The translations under genes and the position numbers were made by a program. From an uncultured Porphyromonas sp. (lineage in GTDB: Bacteria; Bacteroidota; Bacteroidia; Bacteroidales; Porphyromonadaceae): DNA of 44,271 nt. Under the pieces are notes generated by a model. That model did not search any database. It saw nothing but the letters and a program-made list of their open reading frames with translations, and was not told where the DNA came from. Of the stretch, positions 24,766 to 33,896 are shown piece by piece (the first letter of the stretch is position 1; each line of letters opens with the position of its first letter). The DNA lies in assembly GCA_943912835.1 (NCBI GenBank), contig CALTVJ010000006.1, positions 1 through 44,271 of the forward strand, given 5' to 3'.

Positions 24766-26493
24766 ATGACTGAGTTATCTCAAATACCTGTATCGCAAGA
24801 ATGCTCTCTAGATGAGCAAGAGTTAAAACAATTGACACTTAGTCAAATTGTAGATCGTATGGCCGTGCTACTACAAGATGAAGTGGCAGTGGAGCGTAAA
24901 CAAATGGATTTGCTTACCGAGATCTTTACACACAAACTCCGCTCTTCGCAGAAAGAGGATCCTGAGGGAGCTGAAGCTAGATTGCTTGTTGAAGCTCGCT
25001 TTAATGATCTTAGTAATCAATTTCGTACGATAGAACGTCGTCGTAGTGAAGCGCTTGCTGCTTTGCAAATCAAGCATGGGACTCAGATGGAGGCTTTGCT
25101 AGAAGAGTTCAAATCGCTTATGGCAACTTCTTCAGACTTTGCAAGTGTGTATCAACGTTTCCAAGAAGTACGTACATCGTGGCAATCATTGCGACCTTTG
25201 ACACAACAAGATGATAGCCGTTTAGGTAAGCTTTTTGTGCAACTTCGTGCTGCTTTTTATGCTTTTGAGAGTTTCGACGAGCAGTTGAAGAATGCTGATT
25301 TTGCAAAACATCTACAGCAGAAACAAGAGCTACTTGCGGAGTTAAAGACTTGGTCAGAGAGTGCCGATATTTTGGAGGCTTTGCAAGTGTTGAGTAATGA
25401 TCTTGTACAACGTTGGCGAGATATTGGCCCTGTCGCTCCAGAGCTAAGAGCAGAAATAGAGGGAGCATACAAAGAGCTTAGTACAAGTATATTTAAGCGT
25501 CATCAAGCTTATCAAGATGAACTGAAAGCTGAAGAGGCTAATCATGCTCAAGCAAAAACAAAGATCATAGATGATATTAAGGCTTATCTTGCCGATAAAC
25601 TCCCTAGTACAGCATCAGAGTGGCATGAGGCAACGAATCAAATAAAGCAATATCAACAAGATTTCCGTTCTATCGGGCATGCTGGCCGTAAACTTAATCA
25701 CGAGTTGTATCAGCAGTATAGAGAAGTCTGTAACTTGTTTTTTGAGAAGCGTCATAGCTATTATGAACTCAAAAACAAGGTTCAAGCCGATGCTGTGGCT
25801 TTGCGTAAGTCTCTTATAGAACGCGCTACAGAGCTTGCACAGAGCGATAAGTTTGCAGAGACTGTCGAGCTACTTAAAGGCTTACAAAGCGAGTGGCAAA
25901 AACTGCCACATATCCGTAAAGAAGAGGGTGATTTGCTTTGGGCAGAGTTTCGTAAGCCCTTTGATGCTTTCTACGAACGTAAGCGGGCGTATGATGCAAA
26001 GCAACACAGTTATGGTAAGAAAAATGAAGAGCAGAAACGCTCCTTACTTGCTGAGCTAAAGTCTATTAGTGAGCTTGCTGAGCTTCCTGAGGGGCTAAAG
26101 GACAAGTTGCAAAATATCAAGGATAGCTGGCGTAAGATAGGTAGAGCCAGTGCAAAAGTTAATGATGAGCTTTGGACGGAGTTCTGTGGGCTCAATGATA
26201 TTTTGTATGCGAAACTAAGAGCTTTGCAAGATGATCGTCGTTCGGAGCAGCTTAAGCAACGTAAAGAACAATTGTCTGCCGAGCCACAAGCACTCAAGGG
26301 TGAGCTTCAGTTCTTGCAACGTAAGGCAGATCGCTTACGAGCAGAGCTTAGAAACTATGATAACAATATCAATTTCTTGAGCGCAAGTGCCAAGAGTGGT
26401 AATGCCTTGCTCAAAGAGGTCGAACGTAAGCGGGAGAAGTTAGCTGTAGACCTAGAACGTGTTGAGCAGGAAATAAAGGTCCTAAAAGGCTAA
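24766..26493 (+). CDS. DUF349 domain coiled-coil protein
   Basis: A 575-residue, highly charged, alpha-helical protein without signal peptide or membrane segments. Repeated units of about 70-75 residues share the DUF349 pattern, a tryptophan in W(R/Q)xIGxx or W(Q)xLPxI followed by LWxEF with a run of aromatic and basic residues. Examples are QRWRDIGPVAPELR, EWQKLPHIRKEEGDLLWAEFRKPFDAF and SWRKIGRASAKVNDELWTEFCG, quoted here in parts. The last 100 residues are a coiled coil (ERKREKLAVDLERVEQEIKVL). DUF349 proteins are abundant in Bacteroidota and their function is not established. It precedes pdxH by 14 bases. Confidence 0.85.
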   Translation: MTELSQIPVSQECSLDEQELKQLTLSQIVDRMAVLLQDEVAVERKQMDLLTEIFTHKLRSSQKEDPEGAEARLLVEARFNDLSNQFRTIERRRSEALAALQIKHGTQMEALLEEFKSLMATSSDFASVYQRFQEVRTSWQSLRPLTQQDDSRLGKLFVQLRAAFYAFESFDEQLKNADFAKHLQQKQELLAELKTWSESADILEALQVLSNDLVQRWRDIGPVAPELRAEIEGAYKELSTSIFKRHQAYQDELKAEEANHAQAKTKIIDDIKAYLADKLPSTASEWHEATNQIKQYQQDFRSIGHAGRKLNHELYQQYREVCNLFFEKRHSYYELKNKVQADAVALRKSLIERATELAQSDKFAETVELLKGLQSEWQKLPHIRKEEGDLLWAEFRKPFDAFYERKRAYDAKQHSYGKKNEEQKRSLLAELKSISELAELPEGLKDKLQNIKDSWRKIGRASAKVNDELWTEFCGLNDILYAKLRALQDDRRSEQLKQRKEQLSAEPQALKGELQFLQRKADRLRAELRNYDNNINFLSASAKSGNALLKEVERKREKLAVDLERVEQEIKVLKG

Positions 26494-26507
26494 CAGTCTA
26501 AAGCATT

Positions 26508-27155
26508 ATGTCAGATTTACATCTTGAGCATATCCGTCGTGAGTATTCGAGTAGAGAACTAAGTCGTAGGGATCTACCTTCTGAGCCCTATCAATTGCTG
26601 TCAACTTGGTTGAGTGAGGCGGTTAGTTTAGAGGTTAACGAACCTACTGCGATGATTGTTGCTACAGCGACTTCGACAGGTTGCCCAAGTATGCGTACTG
26701 TTTTATTGAAGGAGTTGCTTGGTGATAAACTGGTGTTTTATAGCAACTATGACAGTCGTAAAGGGAAGCAAATAAGTCAAAATCAACAGGTTGCTTGTTC
26801 CTTTGTTTGGCATGAACTGGAGAGACAGATACACGTTGAGGGAACTATAGAACGTGTAAGTCCCGAAGATAGTGATGCGTATTTTGCAATGCGTCCTTAC
26901 AAAAGTAGGGTAGGTGCTAGGATTTCGCCTCAGAGTGAGCCTATTCCGAGTCGTGAGTATATCATGGCTTTGTTTGCAAAAGAAAGTCTTAAATTTATAG
27001 GACGAGAGGTGCCAAGACCAGATAATTGGGGCGGTTGGGCCGTTAAACCTCATCGTATAGAATTTTGGCAAGGTAGAGATAGTCGTTTGCATGATCGCTT
27101 TCTCTATGAATTGCAATCTGACGGCTCTTGGAGTATAGAACGACTAGCACCATAA
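26508..27155 (+). CDS. pdxH: Pyridoxamine 5'-phosphate oxidase
   Basis: An FMN-dependent oxidase that makes pyridoxal 5'-phosphate from pyridoxine or pyridoxamine 5'-phosphate. The 215-residue protein contains the FMN-binding segments PSMRTVLLKE and FYSNYDSRKG. These are followed by RQIHVEGTIERV and, near the C-terminus, the family signature ending in HRIEFWQGRDSRLHDR and the terminal RLAP. Full length with a conventional start. It is 14 bases downstream of the DUF349 gene and 68 bases upstream of tkt, with a small hairpin between. Confidence 0.95.
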   Translation: MSDLHLEHIRREYSSRELSRRDLPSEPYQLLSTWLSEAVSLEVNEPTAMIVATATSTGCPSMRTVLLKELLGDKLVFYSNYDSRKGKQISQNQQVACSFVWHELERQIHVEGTIERVSPEDSDAYFAMRPYKSRVGARISPQSEPIPSREYIMALFAKESLKFIGREVPRPDNWGGWAVKPHRIEFWQGRDSRLHDRFLYELQSDGSWSIERLAP

Positions 27156-27182
27156 AAAATAGTAGATAGAAATGTTTATATC

Positions 27183-27205
27183 GTTGAGATTTTGGAGGTC
27201 TCAAC
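27183..27205. promoter_or_regulatory. Hairpin upstream of transketolase
   Basis: gttgaga (27183-27189) pairs with tctcaac (27199-27205) around a 9-base loop, 18 bases before the tkt start codon. There is no T-tract, so it is more likely a leader structure than a terminator. Function is unknown. Confidence 0.35.
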
Positions 27206-27223
27206 AAAAATATATTTAGAATA

Positions 27224-29260
27224 ATGAATAGCATTCAACAATTGAATCAAGCAGCAGATAATATTCGTATTCTTGCTGCATCTATGGTTGAGAAAGCTCG
27301 CAGTGGACACCCAGGTGGAGCCATGGGGGGAGCAGACTTTATCAATGTATTGTACTCAGAGTTTTTAATTTTTGATCCGAATAGACCTGATTGGCCAGGT
27401 AGAGATAGATTCTTCCTTGATCCAGGTCATATGTCTCCGATGCTTTACTCTCAGCTAGCACTGATTGGCAAGTATAGCATGGAAGACCTACAGCAGTTTC
27501 GTCAGTGGCAGAGTGTTACTCCAGGTCATCCAGAGGTAGACGTTCTGCGTGGTGTAGAAAACACTTCAGGCCCTCTTGGTCAAGGCCATGTCTATGGCGT
27601 TGGTGCCGCTATTGCTGCTAAGTTTCTTGAGAACCGATTTGGTTGGTTGATGAGCCAGACCATCTATGCTTACATCAGTGATGGTGGTATACAGGAAGAA
27701 ATATCTCAGGGTGCTGGTCGTATTGCAGGCCATTTGGGCTTGGATAACTTGATCATGTTTTACGATGCCAATGATGTACAACTATCGACCAAGGTAAGCG
27801 AGGTAAATAGTGAAGATATTAAGGCTAAGTATGAAGCATGGGGGTGGCATGTATTAGAGATTGATGGTAATAATGCCGAAGAGATTCGTACGGCGCTCCG
27901 TGCAGCTAAGGCTGTAGTTGGTAAGCCTACGCTCATCATCGGACATACGATCATGGCTAAAGGTGCTGTTGGTGCAGATGGTACATCTTACGAAGGAAAA
28001 GTAAGCACACACGGGCAACCACTCTCAGACGCTGGTGCTTCTATGGAAGCTACAATCCGTAACCTAGGAGGTAATCCAGATCAACCATTTACTATCTTGC
28101 CAGAGGTGGCAGAGCTCTATGCAAAGAGAATTGCGGAGCTTAATAAGCTTGCAGAGGAGCGTCAAGAAGAAGAGGCTCGTTGGCGTAATGACTTCCCAGA
28201 GCTCGCTAAGAAATATGATGATTGGTTTGCAGGTAAGCTCCCAGAGATTAATTGGGATGCTATAGAGCAAAAGCCAGATCAAGCTACTCGTGCAGCTAGT
28301 GCTACTGTTTTGGGAGCTTTGGCTGCTCAGGTGGAGAATATGATTGTGAGCTCGGCAGACCTCTCAAATAGCGATAAGACTGACGGTTTCCTTAAGAAGA
28401 CTAGAGCCATTACAAAGGATGACTTCGGAGGTATGTTCTTGCAACCTGGTGTGGCTGAGCTTACTATGGCTTGTCTATGTATTGGTATGACTCTACATGG
28501 TGGTGTACATACGGCTTGTGGTACATTCTTTGTGTTTAGTGACTATATGAAGCCAGCTGTGCGTATGGCTGCTTTGATGGAGCTCCCAGTCAAGTTTGTG
28601 TGGACTCACGATGCCTTCCGTGTTGGTGAAGATGGTCCTACACACGAGCCTGTTGAGCATGAAGCTCAAATTCGTCTTATGGAGAAACTCCAAAATCATA
28701 GCCATCGTAATAGTGTCTTGGTACTCCGCCCTGGAGATGTGTATGAGACGACTTGGTCTTGGCGCATGGCTATGGAGAATAGAGATACACCTACAGCGCT
28801 TATTTTATCACGTCAAAACATCAAGGATTTACCACAAGGTGGCTATGCTAGCAGATATGAAGCCGCTGAGCAGGTGAAGAAAGGTGCCTATGTTGTTTCA
28901 GAGGATGCAGGTGCAGAGATTACTTTGCTTGCCTCTGGTAGTGAGGTGGCGACTTTGATTGAGGGGGCAGAGTTGCTTCGTCGAGAGGGTATTGCTCTCC
29001 GTGTCGTATCAGTGCCTAGTGAAGGCTTATTCCGCAAGCAGAGTAAGGAATACCAAGAGGAAGTACTGCCTCAGCATATAGAACGCTTTGGGCTTACTGC
29101 AGGTCTACCTGTCAACCTACTAGGTCTTGTTGGTAAGGAAGAGAATATCTGGGGACTTAATTCGTTTGGTTTTTCTGCTCCTTACAAGGTTTTGGATATG
29201 GAACTTGGTTTCACTGCAGAGAATGTTTACGCGCAAGTAAAGCGTATCTTGGGTAAATAA
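27224..29260 (+). CDS. tkt: Transketolase
   Basis: A thiamine-diphosphate enzyme of the non-oxidative pentose phosphate pathway that exchanges two-carbon units between sugar phosphates. The 678-residue protein has ARSGHPGGAMGGADF near the start and the cofactor motif SDGGIQEEISQGAGRIAGH with FYDANDVQLS completing the metal-binding Asp/Asn set. SDGG replaces the more common GDG, as I recall from other Bacteroidales enzymes. The pyrimidine-binding and C-terminal domains include FVWTHDAFRVGEDGPTHEP. Full length. An 85-base gap with a hairpin separates it from rpiB, the other pentose phosphate enzyme here. Confidence 0.95.
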   Translation: MNSIQQLNQAADNIRILAASMVEKARSGHPGGAMGGADFINVLYSEFLIFDPNRPDWPGRDRFFLDPGHMSPMLYSQLALIGKYSMEDLQQFRQWQSVTPGHPEVDVLRGVENTSGPLGQGHVYGVGAAIAAKFLENRFGWLMSQTIYAYISDGGIQEEISQGAGRIAGHLGLDNLIMFYDANDVQLSTKVSEVNSEDIKAKYEAWGWHVLEIDGNNAEEIRTALRAAKAVVGKPTLIIGHTIMAKGAVGADGTSYEGKVSTHGQPLSDAGASMEATIRNLGGNPDQPFTILPEVAELYAKRIAELNKLAEERQEEEARWRNDFPELAKKYDDWFAGKLPEINWDAIEQKPDQATRAASATVLGALAAQVENMIVSSADLSNSDKTDGFLKKTRAITKDDFGGMFLQPGVAELTMACLCIGMTLHGGVHTACGTFFVFSDYMKPAVRMAALMELPVKFVWTHDAFRVGEDGPTHEPVEHEAQIRLMEKLQNHSHRNSVLVLRPGDVYETTWSWRMAMENRDTPTALILSRQNIKDLPQGGYASRYEAAEQVKKGAYVVSEDAGAEITLLASGSEVATLIEGAELLRREGIALRVVSVPSEGLFRKQSKEYQEEVLPQHIERFGLTAGLPVNLLGLVGKEENIWGLNSFGFSAPYKVLDMELGFTAENVYAQVKRILGK

Positions 29261-29290
29261 GTTTCATACTTTATAATTGTTAAATAAGCT

Positions 29291-29337
29291 GAAGAGAGGG
29301 CTTAGGCTTTAGCCCTAAGGTCTCTCTTCGCAATTTT
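29291..29337 (+). terminator. Terminator-like hairpin between tkt and rpiB
   Basis: Arms 29291-29306 and 29314-29329 pair over 8 plus 6 base pairs with two central non-Watson-Crick positions, followed by gcaatttt. It resembles an attenuating terminator that would lower rpiB expression relative to tkt. Confidence 0.5.
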
Positions 29338-29345
29338 GGTCAAGA

Positions 29346-29783
29346 ATGATGGATAAGAAAATAGGATTATGTAGCGATCATGCCGGCTACGATAAAAAAG
29401 AGTATGTAAAACAATGGTTGCTTCAAAAGGGCTATGAAGTTGTAGATTTTGGTACCTATAGTGCAGAGCGTGCAGATTATCCAGACTATGCACATAAGAT
29501 GGGGCAGGCATTTGACCAAGGAGAGGTTCTCAGAGGTGTAGCTTGTTGTGGTTCTGGCAATGGTATTTCTATGGCTTTAAATAAGCACCAATCTGTTCGT
29601 GCGGCTCTATGCTGGACTGAGGAGATTGCTCGCCTTGCCCGATTGCATAATGATGCCAATGTGCTATCTGTACCAGCTCGTTTTATTGATGACGCTACTT
29701 GTGAGGCTATGCTCTCAGCTTTCCTCGAAACAGAGTTTGAGGGAGGAAGACACGAAGCTCGTGTAGCTAAAATACCTCTCTAA
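29346..29783 (+). CDS. rpiB: Ribose 5-phosphate isomerase B
   Basis: Interconverts ribose 5-phosphate and ribulose 5-phosphate. The 145-residue protein has the RpiB N-terminal signature CSDHAGYDKKEYVKQWL (9-25). The active-site loop GVACCGSGNGISMALNK (64-80) has Cys68 as the expected catalytic base, followed by RAALCW and HNDANVLSVPAR. The length is normal. ATG at 29346 or 29349 are both possible. The sulfatase gene begins 13 bases later. Confidence 0.93.
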   Translation: MMDKKIGLCSDHAGYDKKEYVKQWLLQKGYEVVDFGTYSAERADYPDYAHKMGQAFDQGEVLRGVACCGSGNGISMALNKHQSVRAALCWTEEIARLARLHNDANVLSVPARFIDDATCEAMLSAFLETEFEGGRHEARVAKIPL

Positions 29784-29796
29784 ATAAGATATAATT

Positions 29797-31200
29797 ATGT
29801 TGGTTCGTTCTCTTTGTTTACCACTCTCAATAGTTGGAGTCATGAGTGGGGTGGTGGCTCAAAATACAAAAGCACCTAATGTGGTTTTTATTTTGGCTGA
29901 CGATTTAGGCTATGGTGATATTGGTTGCTATGGTCAGAAGTTGATCGAGACACCGAATATAGATGCATTGGCGACCTCTGGTATGCGTTTCACAGACTTC
30001 TATGCTGGGAGCTCAGTCAGTGCTCCCTCACGAGCATCTTTGATGACCGGATATCATACCGGGCATACCAAAATCAGAGGAAATAAAGAGATCAAACCTG
30101 AAGGTCAAGAGCCTATGGCTCAAGTCCCCACATTGGCGACACTATTCAAAAATGCGGGCTATAGGACAGGTATTTTTGGTAAATGGGGGTTAGGCTATCC
30201 TGGTTCGTCTAGTGAGCCCTTAGATAGGGGCTTTGATGAGTTCTATGGTTATAATTGCCAAAGAGAGAGTCACCTATATTATCCAGAGCATTTGTGGCAT
30301 GGAAGAGAGAAGGTACTATTCCCTGAGAATAAGCAGGATCAAAGGCAGAGTTATGCGCCTCATTTCATTCAGAAGGCAGGTTTAGGCTTTATAGAGCAGG
30401 CTGTGCGAGAGGATAGGCCTTTCTTTGCGATGATGACCTATACCTTGCCTCATGCAGAGTTAAATCTTCCTCACGAAGATTTGTATCAGAAGTATGACAA
30501 GCGTTTGACGCCTAAGCCTTGGGCGTCTAAATGGGCTGGGGATTATCCTGCGACACCCAATGCGCATGCTGCATTTGCTGCGATGGTTGAGCAACTCGAT
30601 CGCTATGTTGGTGAGTTGCGAGCTAAACTCAAAGATTTGGGAGTTGAAGACAACACTTTGATTATCTTTACTAGCGATAATGGTCCACATTTGGAGGGAG
30701 GTGCAGATCCTAGTTATTTCCAAAGTAGCGGACCGCTACGGGGAACAAAACGAGCTCTTTACGAGGGTGGTATTCGTGTCCCTATGATTGCTGTGTGGCC
30801 TAAACATATACCAAGCTCTACGACCAATCATGGTATTGCTGCTTTTTGGGACTTTCACAAAACATTCGCAAGTCTTCTAAATCAAAACAGCCAAACAGAT
30901 GGTATCAATTTGTTACCAACCTTAACGAAAGCTAAATCCTTACCTAGAGAACGTCCGATGTATTGGGAGTTTCATGAAGAGGGTGGACGTATGGCTCTTC
31001 GTCGTGGTAAATGGAAACTTGTTATGCAGAAAGTAAATAGTGATGAGCCTAGATTGGAACTATACGATTTATCTCAAGATCTCTCAGAGCAACGAGACTT
31101 GGCAATGAAGTACCCTAAACTTGTACATCGTTTGAAAAAACAGATGTTGCAGATGCGTAATCCTTCCGAATTGTTTCGTTTTCGCTACGAACAGAGGTAA
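29797..31200 (+). CDS. Secreted sulfatase (arylsulfatase family S1, serine type)
   Basis: Hydrolyses sulfate esters, probably on host or dietary glycans; the exact substrate cannot be read from the sequence. The 467-residue protein has a signal peptide with likely cleavage at VVA-Q (21/22). Metal ligands are in FILADDLGYGD (Asp35, Asp36). The formylglycine motif is SAPSRASLMTG (75-85), with Ser75 as the residue to be oxidised. A second metal site is in IIFTSDNGPH. The serine form needs an anaerobic sulfatase-maturating radical-SAM enzyme, which is not in the window. It is 13 bases after rpiB and 17 before the permease gene, so it appears co-transcribed with housekeeping genes. Confidence 0.88.
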   Translation: MLVRSLCLPLSIVGVMSGVVAQNTKAPNVVFILADDLGYGDIGCYGQKLIETPNIDALATSGMRFTDFYAGSSVSAPSRASLMTGYHTGHTKIRGNKEIKPEGQEPMAQVPTLATLFKNAGYRTGIFGKWGLGYPGSSSEPLDRGFDEFYGYNCQRESHLYYPEHLWHGREKVLFPENKQDQRQSYAPHFIQKAGLGFIEQAVREDRPFFAMMTYTLPHAELNLPHEDLYQKYDKRLTPKPWASKWAGDYPATPNAHAAFAAMVEQLDRYVGELRAKLKDLGVEDNTLIIFTSDNGPHLEGGADPSYFQSSGPLRGTKRALYEGGIRVPMIAVWPKHIPSSTTNHGIAAFWDFHKTFASLLNQNSQTDGINLLPTLTKAKSLPRERPMYWEFHEEGGRMALRRGKWKLVMQKVNSDEPRLELYDLSQDLSEQRDLAMKYPKLVHRLKKQMLQMRNPSELFRFRYEQR

Positions 31201-31217
31201 TAAAAGCAATATCATAC

Positions 31218-32363
31218 ATGGATAAATTTCTCCGAGAACCCTTCACATTAGATCGTACAGTACGAATAGTCTTATTCGTACTGTGCTTTTTACTGTTTTT
31301 TTCTATCGTTGCAGCTGTTTGGGAGGTCTTGCTCCCCTTTTTGCTTGCAGGTATCTTTGCTTATGTAATGATGCCTTTTGTGCGTTTTTTTCAACATACA
31401 TTAAGGGTGCGTAGTCGAGGACTTTCAGTCTTGCTTGTTTTCTTGATTACTATTGGATTGATGACCTTAGGATTTGTGTATTTGATCCCTGCTATACAAG
31501 ATGAGATTGTTAAGACAATTGAGGTTTTGCAGAGACATTCAGATGGAGAAGGTGTATTATCGCAGATATTCCCTCCTGAGGTCGTACAGATTATTGAGAA
31601 GCAGTTTGATGTGAAAACTCTAGTCAAGGGTTTGAGTATAGAGAGTATCATGTCTACTGGAGAGAATATACTAGATAAAGCTGGGGGATTAATTAGCAGT
31701 ACTCTATCTGTCTTTTCTTGGGGATTGGTTTTTGCCATGGGGATTATATACTTCATATTTATCATGATGGATATGGAGGGCTTAGCTCATGGGTTTATAT
31801 CTATGTTTCCCAATTCTACGCGTCCAACGATATATAACATTTTGAGAGAGTTGGACTATTATATGAATAGTTACTTCCGAGGTCAGGCATTTATTGCACT
31901 AAGTGTGGCAGTCCTTCTCTGTATAGGGTTTAGTATCATAGGTCTTCCTTTGGCAATTGTCTTGGGGATTTTTATCGGCCTACTCAATTTTATCCCTTAT
32001 ATGCAGGCTATCGGAATTCTTCCTTTGGGCTTCTCTGCAATACTTATGGCATTGCAAAATGGGGAGAGTGTGTGGATTTCCTTAGCTATGGCTTATGGTG
32101 TATTGTTTGTCGTTCAGGTTGTTCAAGATAGTTTTTTAGTCCCAAAGATAATGGGAGCTAATTTGGGGATGCGTCCCTCTTTGATTCTTTTGGCATTAGC
32201 TATTTGGGGATATTTGTTGGGTTTCTTTGGTATGTTAATAGCTCTTCCTGCAACGATGTCTATATATGCTATTTATATGAGGTATATATTGAAAGATGAG
32301 GCTTATATCAAGTTGATTGATGCCAAACTCAAGAAGAAGGAAGCAAATACCCCTAAATCATGA
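31218..32363 (+). CDS. AI-2E family transporter (PerM/YdiK type permease)
   Basis: A 381-residue integral membrane protein with about eight hydrophobic segments: two near the N-terminus, one pair around residues 70-95, and the rest after residue 165. A soluble stretch at about 100-160 separates them, as usual for this family. The C-terminal motif region (IGLLNFIPYMQAIG, and LVPKIMGANLGMRPSLILLAL) is typical of AI-2E/UPF0118 transporters. Members have been linked to autoinducer-2 export or sodium/proton exchange, but most are uncharacterised. Its TGA overlaps the ATG of the next gene by four bases (ATGA). Confidence 0.85.
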   Translation: MDKFLREPFTLDRTVRIVLFVLCFLLFFSIVAAVWEVLLPFLLAGIFAYVMMPFVRFFQHTLRVRSRGLSVLLVFLITIGLMTLGFVYLIPAIQDEIVKTIEVLQRHSDGEGVLSQIFPPEVVQIIEKQFDVKTLVKGLSIESIMSTGENILDKAGGLISSTLSVFSWGLVFAMGIIYFIFIMMDMEGLAHGFISMFPNSTRPTIYNILRELDYYMNSYFRGQAFIALSVAVLLCIGFSIIGLPLAIVLGIFIGLLNFIPYMQAIGILPLGFSAILMALQNGESVWISLAMAYGVLFVVQVVQDSFLVPKIMGANLGMRPSLILLALAIWGYLLGFFGMLIALPATMSIYAIYMRYILKDEAYIKLIDAKLKKKEANTPKS

Positions 32364-33736
32364 ATATAGCTTTACCACAAGCATTTTGTGATATGATGGT
32401 GGAACTCCTTGGGCAAGATGAAGCACAAGAGCTGTTCCTTAGTCTAGAAGCGGAGGCTCCAACATCTATTCGTAGATCTGTTTATAAGTCTGCTCCCGAA
32501 GGTTTGTTGTCTAGCCAGAGGGTAGTGCCGTGGTGTCCTCAGGGAGTCTATCTCAAGGAACGTCCTCTATTTACTGGTGATGCAGCTTTTCATAGTGGAA
32601 TGTATTATGTACAAGAGGCATCATCGATGCTTTTAGCTGAGGTGCAATCGCTATTGGGAGACGAGCCTTTGGTCGCTTTAGACCTCTGTGCAGCTCCAGG
32701 AGGGAAGTCTACTTTGCTCTTGGATCTCTTGCCTGAGGGGAGTGTACTCTTGTCTAATGAAGTAGTACATCATAGAGCTAATATCTTGGCAGAAAATCTT
32801 CAAAAGTGGGGTAATCCTAATAGTATTGTTACGAATACTTATCCCGACAAGCTATCTAAGCTGGACTTGACGTTTGACTTTGTTTTGGTGGATGCTCCTT
32901 GTTCGGGGGAAGGAATGTTTCGTAAGGATAAGTCGGCTCGAAATGAATGGACTGCTAAGAGTCCTACTCTTTGTGCAGATAGACAAAGGGGCATATTGTC
33001 TGATATTTGGCCGACACTAAAAGAGGGAGGCTTGTTAGTCTATAGTACATGTACGATGAATAGGCAAGAGAATGAAGATATACTGACCTATATTATTGAG
33101 GAACTTGGAGCGGAGAGCATAGCTTTGTCTGATGTGAAGCCTGGGGTTTGGTTATCACCTTTTAGTCCTTATGCCTGCTATCGTATGATGCCACATAGGG
33201 TAGAGGGCGAAGGGCTTTTCTTGGCTGTCGTTCGCAAAAAAGGATCCGATGATGTATCATACAATTCTCGATCTAAAAATCATCATAGAGATAAGTCAAA
33301 AAAGAATGCCCAGATTATTCCCCAAGAAGTATATACTTATCTTCAAAATCCTCAAGAGTTTTCTTGGGATCGGATTGGAGACGATTTGATGGCCTATCCA
33401 CATGGTTTGGTCCCTTTACTATCTCAATTAAGGAGTTTAAAAATTCCTATTGTAACAGCGGGGATACCTGTGGCAACTATCAAGGGCAAAAGCATTATAC
33501 CACAGACGGCTTTGGCTTTGTCCACAAGCTTTAATGCAGATAGCTTTGATTGCATAGAACTTAATGACGAACAATGTCTATCTTATCTAAAGCGAGAAGC
33601 TTTAAGCTTTGAAAATCATTATTCTGTCGGTTATAAAGTTGTACATCATGGCGGTATCCCTTTAGGCTTTATCAAATACTTAGGGAATAGGAGTAATAAT
33701 CTTTATCCTACGGAGTGGCGTATTCGTAACTTATAA
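32360..33736 (+). CDS. RsmB/NOP family RNA cytosine-5 methyltransferase, RsmF-like
   Basis: Methylates cytosine at C5 in rRNA or tRNA using S-adenosylmethionine. The 458-residue protein has the SAM-binding motif LDLCAAPGGKST (107-118). The two characteristic cysteines are Cys181 (DAPCSGEGMF), which releases the product, and Cys231 (YSTCTMNRQENE), the nucleophile. The C-terminal part after about 300 is the extra RsmF-type domain. In E. coli RsmF modifies 16S rRNA C1407; the exact target here is not known. It overlaps the permease gene by four bases and is followed by a 160-base gap before gapA. Confidence 0.88.
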   Translation: MNIALPQAFCDMMVELLGQDEAQELFLSLEAEAPTSIRRSVYKSAPEGLLSSQRVVPWCPQGVYLKERPLFTGDAAFHSGMYYVQEASSMLLAEVQSLLGDEPLVALDLCAAPGGKSTLLLDLLPEGSVLLSNEVVHHRANILAENLQKWGNPNSIVTNTYPDKLSKLDLTFDFVLVDAPCSGEGMFRKDKSARNEWTAKSPTLCADRQRGILSDIWPTLKEGGLLVYSTCTMNRQENEDILTYIIEELGAESIALSDVKPGVWLSPFSPYACYRMMPHRVEGEGLFLAVVRKKGSDDVSYNSRSKNHHRDKSKKNAQIIPQEVYTYLQNPQEFSWDRIGDDLMAYPHGLVPLLSQLRSLKIPIVTAGIPVATIKGKSIIPQTALALSTSFNADSFDCIELNDEQCLSYLKREALSFENHYSVGYKVVHHGGIPLGFIKYLGNRSNNLYPTEWRIRNL

Positions 33737-33806
33737 GGTTGCAACCTTAGCTACTAGGCTTCACTTTACCTATATGCGAACGAAGACAACGTAAAGATAT
33801 TTTTTG

Positions 33807-33814
33807 TAACTTTG
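33807..33814 (+). promoter_or_regulatory. Candidate -7 promoter element for gapA
   Basis: taactttg matches TAnnTTTG, 82 bases before the gapA start. A small hairpin in the leader (cttagc 33826-33831, gctaag 33837-33842) follows. No clear -33 element was found. Confidence 0.4.
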
Positions 33815-33896
33815 TAACACAGAGACTTAGCATTTAGCTAAGGCAAATGAATTTGTACACTAAAAGTTATTATTAATAGTAAACTGAAAACAAACA

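Noticed and set aside
26703..27116. 137-aa antisense frame within pdxH
   Set aside because: It is a shadow of pdxH, whose sense product has every family motif. The antisense product has none.
31391..31765. 124-aa antisense frame within the AI-2E permease gene
   Set aside because: It is a shadow of a membrane protein gene with clear family features on the plus strand.
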